Source: Enterovibrio norvegicus_B
GTDB taxonomy: Bacteria > Pseudomonadota > Gammaproteobacteria > Enterobacterales > Vibrionaceae
Assembly (NCBI RefSeq): GCF_002876705.1
Contig: NZ_MDAG01000008.1
Coordinates: 62,001 to 126,000, forward strand
Direction: 5' to 3'
DNA length: 64,000 nucleotides
A program made the position numbers and the translations under genes. This document shows, in pieces, positions 1-8,095 of this stretch (position 1 is the first letter of the stretch; every line of letters starts with the position of its first letter). The notes beneath the pieces are model-generated. The model was given only the letters and a program-made list of their open reading frames with translations. It did no database searches and was not told where the DNA came from.

Positions 1-1038
1 GACATGGAAAGGGTAGCCAAACAAGGCAAGTTGCTTGTGCTCGGCATCAAACGGGTGATTCGGTTCGTAACCCCAGTTAAGCAAGGTAAGGTCGTCAGGC
101 AATTGGTCAATCAGGTTTGGGTAACGAAAGAGCATGTCGCTGAAGATCTGGCAGCGCTTTCCGTGCTTGTTGGCGATGGTGAGAACTTTCTGTAAGTAGT
201 TTAAATAGACTTTCCCTTTCCCAAAAATCTCACACGCTGATTTGCTGGCACCGACACCTAAATCCATGGTTTCGTCAAAGTTGATATTTAAGGTGTGGCT
301 GGAAAAGTTCGGCGTAAGCTCAGCGATCAGTCCGTCTATGAAGGTTTCAGTTTGTGTACTGATGGGGTTCAAACCAAATGAGCCAGGGCGGTGGTCGCCA
401 CGTTGATCTTTAAATCCGGTTTTCTGTTCAGCTAGGTGCTTATATTCAGGGTGATTCAGCCATTTTTCCATGTGGCCGAAGCAGGCTTGGTTTGCGACCA
501 GTTCAATCCCTTTGTGGCGACAGTAAACGTCAATGTCACGAATATCTTCCGCTGTCATGGGTGTGTAGTCGCGCCATACGGTCTCGTGCTTTTTATAAGC
601 AAAAGTATGTTCGGTATAGAGCTGTAATTGGTTGTACCTGAGCGCACTCCAATAATCGATGAGTCGCTTGAGCGCGGGTAAGGTAGGGACACGATCTCGG
701 CTGATATCGAGCAAAATGCTGCGCGCGGAAAAATCGGGCCAGTCTTCAATGACAAAATCGAATTTCAATTCAGCGTCGTTTTCGATCAATTGATTGATCG
801 AGAGGTGCCCGTATCTCAGGCCGTGCAGATCGGCATAGGCCAAGTTCAACCCGCAAGAGGAATAACTCAGTCGATACCCTTGCTCGGGGAGCGATGGATC
901 GTGGAGATAAGTCAAAAGCGCATGTGATGAGCGTGCTTCATAATCCGTCGGACAACTGCGCAGCGCGTTCGCTATGCGAAATCGCTGTGCTGAAAACCCC
1001 TCTATAAAGCGTTTGGGTGCGGGGAAAATCAATTCCAT
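1..1038 (-). CDS. GH20-type beta-N-acetylhexosaminidase (3' end cut by window)
   Basis: An open frame of 346 codons runs from an ATG at 1038 off the left edge without a stop. The start has AAGGA upstream at suitable spacing. The middle of the protein has the GH20-like TIM-barrel pattern: LLDISRDRVPT, then QLYTEHTFAY, then VANQACFGHMEKWL. The catalytic Asp-Glu pair of the family is seen as NFDET (Asp255-Glu256). The family removes terminal GlcNAc or GalNAc (or glucosamine-type) residues from oligosaccharides. No signal peptide is visible, so action on imported oligosaccharides in the cytoplasm is likely. The gene follows the ROK regulator by 24 bases on the same strand, which suggests one operon. 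The exact substrate is unknown. Confidence 0.75.
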   Translation of the reverse strand, partial: MELIFPAPKRFIEGFSAQRFRIANALRSCPTDYEARSSHALLTYLHDPSLPEQGYRLSYSSCGLNLAYADLHGLRYGHLSINQLIENDAELKFDFVIEDWPDFSARSILLDISRDRVPTLPALKRLIDYWSALRYNQLQLYTEHTFAYKKHETVWRDYTPMTAEDIRDIDVYCRHKGIELVANQACFGHMEKWLNHPEYKHLAEQKTGFKDQRGDHRPGSFGLNPISTQTETFIDGLIAELTPNFSSHTLNINFDETMDLGVGASKSACEIFGKGKVYLNYLQKVLTIANKHGKRCQIFSDMLFRYPNLIDQLPDDLTLLNWGYEPNHPFDAEHKQLALFGYPFHV

Positions 1039-1062
1039 CTGACATCGTCCTTGTCATTCACA

Positions 1063-2142
1063 TTAAATTGAAACATTACCGTTCTCTGGTAAGCACAAAC
1101 TTTCGGCCAATCTTAGGTCAGGTGTGAGTAGCTTTTGCCAAGCCATGGAAGCAGCGCCCATGGCGGCGGCTTGCGGGCCAAGAATCGAAAACTCAATGTT
1201 AGGCTTCACGATATAAGACCCCGCCAAGGCATCACTGTGTTTACGCAGTGATGATGCCAACTCCGAACCAAATGACATGCCGTTACCACCAATGACGATG
1301 CGCTTGATGCTCATCAGACTACAAAGGTTAACGGCAAGTTCGGAAAATTCTTCAATAATAACGCTGGGTGTTGGCTCAGCACCTCGCATCAACTCTTGGC
1401 TGTTAAATTGCCCCGCCATGTGTTGCTCGCCGTAAAACAACTGACGATTGAGTACCACGCCAACACCTATGCCGAGTCGGTGATAGTGTTCACGGGCATG
1501 GTGGGTAGAGAGCAGCACATACAAAAAGTGTTCATAAGGCAGGCTACGCTGTTGCATGAGTTCGCCCCATGCGCCGCAGTTGGCGTCATTATCAAGAAAC
1601 ACGGGATAGGGGACATGACGTTTAAACAACGGTGCAAAATTAATAATAGAGCGAACATTGAGCGAATGTGAGAGTTGGAGCTGGCATTTTTCAGGGTCTA
1701 CAAGGCCGGGAACGCCAACGCCGATCGCAAGAATTCGCGGGAACAGTGTTTCAATGTCTTCAATGCAGGGGAGAAGTGCATTGAGCAAAGCTGTGTCTAT
1801 CGAGATTTGTGTATCGATGGGCAACATGTCGTGATAAATCACTTGCCCGAGCAAGTTGACGACGGAAACTTTGAGTGTGTCTGAATTCACATCGACACCG
1901 ATAACCACACCAAACTCTGGGTTGAATACCAAAGACACTTTGGGGCGACCGCCTTTGCCGGACACTATCTGTGGTTGCTCTAAAATCATGCCAATGTCGA
2001 GGAGGTGATTGACGGTTTTCGTGACGGTAGATTTATCGAGACCAAGCTTTGACGCCATTTCGATGCGAGAAACGCCTGGAGATTGCCAAAGCGAATTAAT
2101 GATCCCCGCGGTGCTATGTGTTCTGCTGAGCTTGAACGTCAC
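1063..2142 (-). CDS. ROK-family transcriptional regulator (NagC/Mlc/XylR type)
   Basis: A 359-aa protein with an N-terminal winged-helix domain (about residues 14-60) followed by a ROK sugar-kinase-like fold (GVDVN at 82-86, FLDNDANCG at 182-190). ROK repressors usually bind DNA until a sugar or a phosphotransferase protein releases them. The usual ROK zinc motif with clustered cysteines (CxCGxxGC) after the H-x-GE-x-GH segment is missing: the matching stretch near residues 240-265 has no cysteine. Effector sensing may therefore differ from Mlc/NagC. It lies directly upstream of the hexosaminidase in the same operon and is divergent from an MFS transporter, so the likely role is control of amino-sugar oligosaccharide use. 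Confidence 0.85.
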   Translation of the reverse strand: MTFKLSRTHSTAGIINSLWQSPGVSRIEMASKLGLDKSTVTKTVNHLLDIGMILEQPQIVSGKGGRPKVSLVFNPEFGVVIGVDVNSDTLKVSVVNLLGQVIYHDMLPIDTQISIDTALLNALLPCIEDIETLFPRILAIGVGVPGLVDPEKCQLQLSHSLNVRSIINFAPLFKRHVPYPVFLDNDANCGAWGELMQQRSLPYEHFLYVLLSTHHAREHYHRLGIGVGVVLNRQLFYGEQHMAGQFNSQELMRGAEPTPSVIIEEFSELAVNLCSLMSIKRIVIGGNGMSFGSELASSLRKHSDALAGSYIVKPNIEFSILGPQAAAMGAASMAWQKLLTPDLRLAESLCLPENGNVSI

Positions 2143-2542
2143 AATGAGTTAGTTTCCATGAGCAACTTAATGGTTGTTATCTTATTGATGACAGTATGGA
2201 AAACAACCAAGTTCAGAGATTTCCAAGCAAGATTTACTCTTTTTTACTTCATTGTTGAAGTGCGTCGAAAGTGGTTTGCAACAAATGGAAATCAAACGTC
2301 TGACCAGTGGCAATTTCACCTCTGAATTTGGGCACCTTCAGGTGGTTTGGGTGTATATAAGTTTCATTGGGAAACTAACAAGGCGATTGTTTTGTGTTGG
2401 TGTTGGTGTTGGTGTTGGTGTGACTGTGATTTGCTGATTTATTGCTCACATGCTTGCTGCCTCGCAACCCCTGCGAGATACTCGCCACTTGACTAAGGAA
2501 TGGTTTGTCTTTGCTGCGAAAGTAAAGTCAAAAGGGGAAAGC
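2143..2542. promoter_or_regulatory. Divergent intergenic region, ROK operon / MFS gene
   Basis: This is a 400-base non-coding stretch between divergent genes and should carry both promoters. It holds an 8-bp inverted repeat, TGGTTGTT at 2171-2178 and AACAACCA at 2202-2209, close to the ROK start and therefore a candidate operator. It also has four tandem TGTTGG hexamers at 2395-2418. I could not fix a convincing -35/-10 pair. Confidence 0.4.
2395..2418. repeat. Tandem hexamer (TGTTGG)x4
   Basis: Four exact head-to-tail copies of TGTTGG lie about 125 bases upstream of the MFS transporter start. A short repeat of this kind can change copy number by slippage, but no effect on expression can be read from the sequence. 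Confidence 0.8.
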
Positions 2543-3715
2543 ATGAATAAAAACGTATGGTTGTTGGCGCTATGCCAAGCCCTTCTGATGAGCGGTAACA
2601 TCGTGCTTATTTCCGTCAACGGCCTGATTGGACAAGCACTCTCCCCGGATGACAGTTGGGTAACTTTACCTGTTTCTACACAGTTTGTTGGCTTGATGAT
2701 GGCCACCATCCCCGCCTCGCTGATCATGGCAAAAATAGGCAGAAAAAACGGCTTTATGCTTGGAAATGTCATTGGCATTTTTGGGGCGTTGTTGTGTGTG
2801 TATGCCCTTGGTCAAAGCGCATTTTGGCTGTTTTGTTTCAGCACCATGCTTTTAGGGATAGGCATTGGGTTCGGCACGTTATACCGATTTGCTGCCATCG
2901 AGGTAAGCGCGCCAGAAAGCCGTGACAAAGCCATTTCATTGTCGATGGCAGGCGGTGTGCTTGCCGCGGTGCTTGGGCCGAATCTGGCTATTGCAAGTCA
3001 GCACTGGTTGCCGGGCACGAATTTCAGTGGCGCATTTATTGGTATCACTGTGTTGTACGTGCTCTCACTGGTGGTGCTTCAATTTATAGGCCTTCCTCCT
3101 GCTGCGCCTGAACAGCATCAATCCTCTCAAAGCGCAGTGGGCGATATTCTGCGTGCGCCGGGATACATGTTGGCAGTCTTTGCCGCGGTTATCGCGTATG
3201 CCGTTATGAATCTTTTGATGACGGTAACGCCAATTGCGATGCACAAGCATGGCTTCCACTTTGAAGCCGCGGCACTTGTTATTGAATGGCATGTATTGGG
3301 TATGTTTCTCCCTTCGTTCTTTACAGGTTCACTGATTGGAAAGATAGGGACGCGCATGACCATCATGCTGGGTAGCTTGATGTTTATCGCCAGTATTTTG
3401 GTCAACCTGAATGGTGTGACGGAGTGGCACTTTAGGGTGGCACTGGTGTTGTTAGGTATTGGTTGGAACTTTATGTTCATTGGCGCAACCAGCCAACTTA
3501 CCCAAACATACTTGCCGCAGGACAAGGCAAGAGCACAAGCGATGAACGAATTTGCGGTGTTTGGCTGTGTCACGCTTACAGCACTGTTAGCCGGGAACTT
3601 GGAGGCCACGATGGGGTGGCAATCGTTGAATTTACTGTTGCTGCCTTTTGTCTGCGTTGTGCCAATTGTGTACTTATTCTTTACGCGTAACCCTCAGGAA
3701 ATTAAGGCTAAATAA
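2543..3715 (+). CDS. MFS transporter
   Basis: A 390-aa integral membrane protein with about 12 hydrophobic segments. The loop IMAKIGRKNG after the second helix is the usual MFS signature (G-x-x-x-D/G-R-x-x-R type), and a related GKIGTRM loop occurs in the second half, as expected for the duplicated MFS fold. I place the start at 2543 because GGGGAAA precedes that ATG and the hydrophobic N-terminus (MNKNVWLLALCQALL) begins there; a longer frame from 2450 lacks such support. It is divergent from the ROK regulator and may import or export a sugar linked to the hexosaminidase. The substrate cannot be read from the sequence. Confidence 0.85.
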   Translation: MNKNVWLLALCQALLMSGNIVLISVNGLIGQALSPDDSWVTLPVSTQFVGLMMATIPASLIMAKIGRKNGFMLGNVIGIFGALLCVYALGQSAFWLFCFSTMLLGIGIGFGTLYRFAAIEVSAPESRDKAISLSMAGGVLAAVLGPNLAIASQHWLPGTNFSGAFIGITVLYVLSLVVLQFIGLPPAAPEQHQSSQSAVGDILRAPGYMLAVFAAVIAYAVMNLLMTVTPIAMHKHGFHFEAAALVIEWHVLGMFLPSFFTGSLIGKIGTRMTIMLGSLMFIASILVNLNGVTEWHFRVALVLLGIGWNFMFIGATSQLTQTYLPQDKARAQAMNEFAVFGCVTLTALLAGNLEATMGWQSLNLLLLPFVCVVPIVYLFFTRNPQEIKAK

Positions 3716-3786
3716 CATTCTTCTTTCAGGTGGTTTTTCTGGTGCTATCTTTACTTTTACTGCGCTAAGTCGTTAAGGAGTGCAAC

Positions 3787-3936
3787 ATGGAATTGGAAAA
3801 CCAATTTGGCGAGAAAATGCATCTCGCCGATGATCTCACGTTGAAAGAAATGGTTGATATGGGGTTGCTGGTAGTACTGGCAGATGAGAACGATGAAAGT
3901 GAGAATTGCTGGATCCCTGCCGAGCCATTTGAGTGA
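3787..3936 (+). CDS. Small acidic protein, 49 aa, unknown
   Basis: ATG at 3787 is preceded by AAGGAG at 3775-3780 with a six-base spacer, an ideal ribosome site. The frame codes for 49 residues rich in Asp and Glu, with a LADDLTLKEMVDMGLLVVL core that could form an amphipathic helix, and ends at a TGA at 3934-3936. A strong hairpin terminator follows 24 bases later. It stands alone in the gap between the MFS gene and the peroxidase. I do not recognise the family. The good start signal and the terminator make it a likely real gene. Confidence 0.6.
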   Translation: MELENQFGEKMHLADDLTLKEMVDMGLLVVLADENDESENCWIPAEPFE

Positions 3937-3960
3937 ATGAATGTTGAAAAACAGTGCGTT

Positions 3961-3997
3961 AAAAAGGCCTTTGATTAAATCAATCAAAGGCCTTTTT
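3961..3997. terminator. Rho-independent terminator
   Basis: A 16-bp perfect stem (AAAAAGGCCTTTGATT, 3961-3976, pairing with 3982-3997) with a five-base loop and T runs on both strands. It follows the 49-aa gene. Confidence 0.85.
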
Positions 3998-4124
3998 GAT
4001 CGTCGCATTGGCTTAGAGCGCCTGTGATTCGTTTTTTCTGTTGCTTTCATCGAAAGATCTCGTTGTAAATGGTCGAAAATTGCTGCCTATACTCCCAGAC
4101 AGGCTGCTGATAGGAGGTCATAGG

Positions 4125-5102
4125 ATGAAAACGATACGCACTGTATTTTTCGTTATTTCAATGCTGGGGTTTTCTTTGAGTACCTCCGCAGCCGAACCCT
4201 TGCAAACCCTTGCCAATACGTTGTTTGGCCCGCTACCTGAGACGATGCCGGGCAGCGAGTTTGATACGCCTGAGCGGATTGCCCTCGGCAAAGCGCTCTA
4301 TTTCGAAACGGCGCTTTCTGCTGTTGATAATCAGTCGTGCAATACCTGCCACAATCTTTTAGATGGCGGGTCAGGCGCTGAACCATTGTCTGTTTCTGTT
4401 GGCGCGCTCGGTCAGTTAGGCACGCGCAATAGCCTCACGACGTGGAACGCCGGTTTTCAATTTGCTCAGTTTTGGGATGGGCGGGCGAAAGATCTGGCAG
4501 AGCAAGCGCGTGGGCCGATCACCAACCCCATTGAGATGGGGTTGTCTTCAGAAGACGAAGCCATTGAGAAGCTCAAAGACAAAGGTTACCAAGACGCGTT
4601 CGCTGCTGCGTTTCCCGATGCAGATGATGCGCTGACCTTTGATCACTTGACGGAGTCTCTCGCCGCCTTTCAACGCACATTAGTGACCGAAGACAGGTTC
4701 GATATGTACCTAGCGGGAGACATAACAGCGCTGAATGCTCAAGAAAAACGGGGATTAGAACGATTTATTTCCACAGGGTGTAATGCGTGTCACAACGGCC
4801 CATTGCTTGGCGGCGAACTATTCATGAAAATGGGCTTAGTGAAGCCGTATCCGAACAAGATCGACAAAGGCCGCGCGCATGTGACGGGCAGCTCTGCTGA
4901 CAACTTTATGTTTAAAGTGCCGACCTTAAGAAATGTGGCGCAAACTGCCCCCTATTTTCACGATGGCGCAGTGTTCAATCTGGATCAGGCTGTGCGTGAC
5001 ACAGCATGGCATCAACTTGGGGTGAAACTCAGTGAAGAGGATGTGAAAGACATCAGTGCATTTTTTGCTTCACTCGATAACACCAAGAAAATAACGTTTT
5101 AG
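4125..5102 (+). CDS. Periplasmic di-haem cytochrome c peroxidase (CCP/MauG family)
   Basis: A 325-aa protein. The start at 4125 has TAGGAGG upstream and gives a clear Sec signal peptide ending at TSAA (about residue 23). Two c-type haem sites are visible: CNTCH at residues 72-76 and CNACH at 219-223. The late segment FKVPTLRNVAQTAPYFHDG is typical of the family. The usual role is two-electron reduction of hydrogen peroxide with electrons from small cytochromes; MauG-like relatives instead oxidise protein side chains. The length fits classical CCP. No partner cytochrome is encoded nearby. A longer frame starting at 4041 would hide the signal peptide and is rejected. Confidence 0.9.
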   Translation: MKTIRTVFFVISMLGFSLSTSAAEPLQTLANTLFGPLPETMPGSEFDTPERIALGKALYFETALSAVDNQSCNTCHNLLDGGSGAEPLSVSVGALGQLGTRNSLTTWNAGFQFAQFWDGRAKDLAEQARGPITNPIEMGLSSEDEAIEKLKDKGYQDAFAAAFPDADDALTFDHLTESLAAFQRTLVTEDRFDMYLAGDITALNAQEKRGLERFISTGCNACHNGPLLGGELFMKMGLVKPYPNKIDKGRAHVTGSSADNFMFKVPTLRNVAQTAPYFHDGAVFNLDQAVRDTAWHQLGVKLSEEDVKDISAFFASLDNTKKITF

Positions 5103-5135
5103 ATAGTCTCGACTATTCGCTTTGGAGATTCCGCT

Positions 5136-5855
5136 TTGCAAGACGCATCGAACCCAGTGCCTTCACCAACACCGACCTTTCAGCTTGCTAACATTTATCG
5201 TGGCAAAGTGACTGAACGCTATGGCCTTCAAACGGCGATGGACAAGGTTGACATTGCGGGTGATGTTTTTCTGTCAGACACGGGATTAGACGGTGATGAA
5301 ACTGCGGATAAAAAGCATCATGGTGGGACAGAGCGCGCCCTTCACCACTACCCGCAGGAGCACTATGCATTTTGGCGAGAAAAGCATGGTGATATGCAAG
5401 ATTGGCAAGCCCCGGGTATGGGTGAAAACATCAGCTCCGTGGGGATGACGGAAGACACGGTATGCATTGGTGATCGCTACCAGTGGGGCGATGCGATCAT
5501 CGAAGTGAGTCAGCCACGCTCGCCCTGTTTTAAGCTTAATCAGCGCTGGGAAGTCGAAAACCTTTCCGTCGACATGCAAGCCATCAGCCGTTGCGGTTGG
5601 CTTTATCGCGTAATTCAAACCGGCACTGTGAACAAGCAATTGCCACTCGTGCTTTTATCGCGCCCTAAGAATGCCATGACGCTGCGCGAGGTGTGTGATG
5701 TGTTCTTTGGTGATCCTTTGAACACGGAAGGATTAGCGAAACTGCGCGAGCAATCTGCCCTGTCTGACAGTTGGATGGGGAAAGTGAAACAACGCCAAGA
5801 GACGAATGAAGTGGAAAACTGGAACTTTCGTTTATTGGGCCGAGCTGCACCGTAA
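5136..5855 (+). CDS. yiiM: MOSC-domain protein, YiiM type
   Basis: A 239-aa protein that aligns by eye with E. coli YiiM along most of its length: KKHHGGTERALHHYPQEHY, GMGENISS, WGDAIIEVSQPRSPCFKLN and the WLYRVIQTG segment. MOSC proteins carry a molybdenum cofactor; the Cys in SPCFKLN is the expected metal-binding residue. YiiM reduces N-hydroxylated compounds such as 6-hydroxylaminopurine. The start appears to be a TTG at 5136 with TTTGGAGA upstream; no better ATG precedes the conserved region. It lies 33 bases after the peroxidase on the same strand, so the two may be co-transcribed. Confidence 0.85.
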   Translation: MQDASNPVPSPTPTFQLANIYRGKVTERYGLQTAMDKVDIAGDVFLSDTGLDGDETADKKHHGGTERALHHYPQEHYAFWREKHGDMQDWQAPGMGENISSVGMTEDTVCIGDRYQWGDAIIEVSQPRSPCFKLNQRWEVENLSVDMQAISRCGWLYRVIQTGTVNKQLPLVLLSRPKNAMTLREVCDVFFGDPLNTEGLAKLREQSALSDSWMGKVKQRQETNEVENWNFRLLGRAAP

Positions 5856-5922
5856 TACGTGTTTAACCACGTCTTTATGTGATCGCGAATTAAGCGTCAG
5901 CATCGATAAACAACAGACATGA

Positions 5923-5956
5923 AAAAGGGCATCGACGAGAACGTGGATGCCCTTTG
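5923..5956. terminator. Imperfect hairpin between convergent genes
   Basis: AAGGGCATCGACG pairs imperfectly with CGTGGATGCCCTT. It sits between the convergent MOSC and DUF2750 genes and can serve both strands. Confidence 0.6.
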
Positions 5957-5980
5957 TGATCTTACTTGTCGAGAAGACGA

Positions 5981-6331
5981 TTACAGATACATTTTCGCCA
6001 GTGTTGCTGGCTCAAGTTCTTTGCCTTCTAGCGCAGAGTTCCAGTTGATACCAACCAGTACGCCGTCTTCATCTAGCGTGATCAACCAATCTTGTACGAA
6101 CACATCTAGTGGGATTTCTTGAACCTCGAAATCTGCCCATTCTTCAACGTTGTGAAGTTCTGCATCTTCTTTTGAAGACCAGAAAGGCATGATTTCGCTG
6201 TTTTCAAATTCGGTAGAATCGCATGCCAGCCAACCTTCTTCATTGGTTAGACCCCAAACTTTGGCGGTTTCTTGTGTTTCTTCAATGAAAAGCGTCAAGT
6301 TTGCTTCGATGTCAGCAGTCAATTTGCTCAT
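5981..6331 (-). CDS. DUF2750 family protein
   Basis: A 116-aa soluble acidic protein. The pattern WGLTNEEGWLACDS, then MPFWSSKEDAELH, then EIPLDVFVQDWLITLDEDGVLVGINW is that of DUF2750, a family common in gammaproteobacteria with no established function. No signal peptide or membrane segment is seen. It is a single gene, convergent with the MOSC gene and sharing its terminator. Confidence 0.75.
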   Translation of the reverse strand: MSKLTADIEANLTLFIEETQETAKVWGLTNEEGWLACDSTEFENSEIMPFWSSKEDAELHNVEEWADFEVQEIPLDVFVQDWLITLDEDGVLVGINWNSALEGKELEPATLAKMYL

Positions 6332-6547
6332 TTTTGGATTCTCAGTGATTCAATGCGAGCGCTAGAATATCACTTTAATCCGGAATGCGCTTGCATGATG
6401 TAAAACCGGAGAATGCCAAGAAATACGTTGCTTATGCTGGTGGGACGAAATCGCCATCCAACGTTTGCGACGAGAGGCCTTGTTCAGTCTAACCATCGGA
6501 AAATTCTGAGGTATACCCGAAAGAGCAACCGCTTTGAATTATCGGGT

Positions 6548-7894
6548 TCAAAACGGTGCTAAAGATACCTCATGACTTTCGAGTAGCGCCTTTAATGCAC
6601 GCAGGCCTTGCTTCAATGCCTCGTTGTGTTTTATCGACATCAAAGACAGCCGAATGCAATTCGGGTTGGTGTTTCCAGCAACAAAATAGCTACCACTTGT
6701 CACGATCAAATCTCGTTGCTTCGCTTCCATCACAAAGCGCTCTTGTTGCCAATGTGCTGGCAAGGTAACCCAAACGTGGTAACCATCAGATTCAGATATT
6801 ACGTCACCGAGAATGTCTTTTGCGATGGCTTGTCGCTGTTTGGCAATATCGCGCTGGGTATCTGCCATAGAAAACGCGTCGCCGCTGTTGATCAACTGTT
6901 CGGCAACAATGAAATTCATGGGTGACGCTAACCAGACATTGGCGCGAATATGGGCATTTAGCACCGGCAATAGATGCTCAGGAGCAACCACAAATCCGCA
7001 ACGCATGGCGGGGCTAATGGCCTTGGATAACCCAGAAACATGAATGCCTTTTTCTGGGAGCCAATGGCATATTGCAGGCAAGGTGTCTTCGTTTAGAAAC
7101 CCGTAAATGTCATCTTCCACCAAATAGGCGGCGGATTGCTCAATGATGGCGGCAATGGCTTGTCGACGCTGAATTGGCATAGTGATGCCAGTGGGGTTCT
7201 GGTGTGACGGTATGGCAATGACCAGTTTGGGTTTGTGTGTGTGTAATACTGTTTCGAGCGCGGACGGGATGAGTCCGTCTTCGTCCATGTCTATGCCGAT
7301 GATTTGGCGTCCCGCTAAACTGGCAATAGCCAAAATACCAGGGTAAGTGAGCATTTCGACCGCGATAACATCGCCGGGTTGAGTCAACGTTTCAACCAGC
7401 AGTGACAGCGCATGTTGTGCACCATTGGTTAAGAGCACATTGCTTGCTGTTGCCGAATTCAAACCGTAGCGTTTTGCCCACATTGCGCCCGCTTCACGGT
7501 GCGCATGGTGACCAGAATGGTCGGTATAGGCCAAGAGTTCTGGTGTAAACGCGAGGGATGCTTTTTGATAGGCGGTGCGCAGTGAGGATAGATTCTGCAA
7601 CACGTATGGTTGAAGGATCGAGAAGTTAAATTCGGTATCACTTTCGCCAGGCTGAATGGCTTGATTCAATTGAGACTCACCCACGACGAACGTGCCACGA
7701 CCGACAAACGACTCCACTCGATTCATTTCCGCCAGTAGCTTATAGGCTTTGGAAATGGTGGCTGGCGTGGTGTCTAACTCAGCAGCAAGCTCGCGGTGCG
7801 GAGGTAGCTTGGCGTTGGGTGGGTAAATCCCTTCATCAATGCGTTGCTCAATTTGACGGGCGATGTCTTTGAATTTGGTTTCGCTCACTGGCAT
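6548..7894 (-). CDS. MocR/PdxR-type GntR regulator with aminotransferase domain
   Basis: A 448-aa protein with an N-terminal GntR winged helix (about residues 5-75, IARQIEQRIDEGIYPPNAKLPPHRELAAEL) joined to a fold-type I aminotransferase-like domain. The domain carries GAQHALSLLVETL, IPSHQNPTG, the acidic YLVEDDIYG segment and the PLP-lysine region SGLSKAISPAMRCGF. MocR proteins use PLP-bound ligands to switch nearby transcription. It is divergent from a beta-hydroxyacid dehydrogenase, which is its most likely target. A perfect palindrome over the -35 of that gene (7976-7989) is a good operator candidate. Confidence 0.85.
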   Translation of the reverse strand: MPVSETKFKDIARQIEQRIDEGIYPPNAKLPPHRELAAELDTTPATISKAYKLLAEMNRVESFVGRGTFVVGESQLNQAIQPGESDTEFNFSILQPYVLQNLSSLRTAYQKASLAFTPELLAYTDHSGHHAHREAGAMWAKRYGLNSATASNVLLTNGAQHALSLLVETLTQPGDVIAVEMLTYPGILAIASLAGRQIIGIDMDEDGLIPSALETVLHTHKPKLVIAIPSHQNPTGITMPIQRRQAIAAIIEQSAAYLVEDDIYGFLNEDTLPAICHWLPEKGIHVSGLSKAISPAMRCGFVVAPEHLLPVLNAHIRANVWLASPMNFIVAEQLINSGDAFSMADTQRDIAKQRQAIAKDILGDVISESDGYHVWVTLPAHWQQERFVMEAKQRDLIVTSGSYFVAGNTNPNCIRLSLMSIKHNEALKQGLRALKALLESHEVSLAPF

Positions 7895-7975
7895 TCCATG
7901 TATTTTCTATCACTGGAACAAATTATGGCCAGCTTTCAACCGAATTGAAATAGCCTAGTGCAATCAAACTTAATA

Positions 7976-8005
7976 TTGACATATGTCAATCGGTGCAATT
8001 ATAGT
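7976..8005 (+). promoter_or_regulatory. Promoter with overlapping perfect palindrome
   Basis: TTGACA (7976-7981), an 18-base spacer and TATAGT (8000-8005) form a near-consensus sigma-70 promoter for the dehydrogenase. TTGACATATGTCAA (7976-7989) is a perfect 14-bp palindrome that covers the -35. This is the expected place for an operator of the divergent MocR regulator. Confidence 0.6.
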
Positions 8006-8095
8006 CATCTCATTACGCACCAATCATACGTTTTTGTTTGTGCGACTGAATAAGTCACGGCAGTTTGCATGCACCCAACATTAGAGGATAAGGAT

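Noticed and set aside
6515..6547. ACCCGA/TCGGGT inverted repeat after the MocR gene
   Set aside because: A 6-bp stem with a 21-base loop and no T run is too weak to call a terminator.
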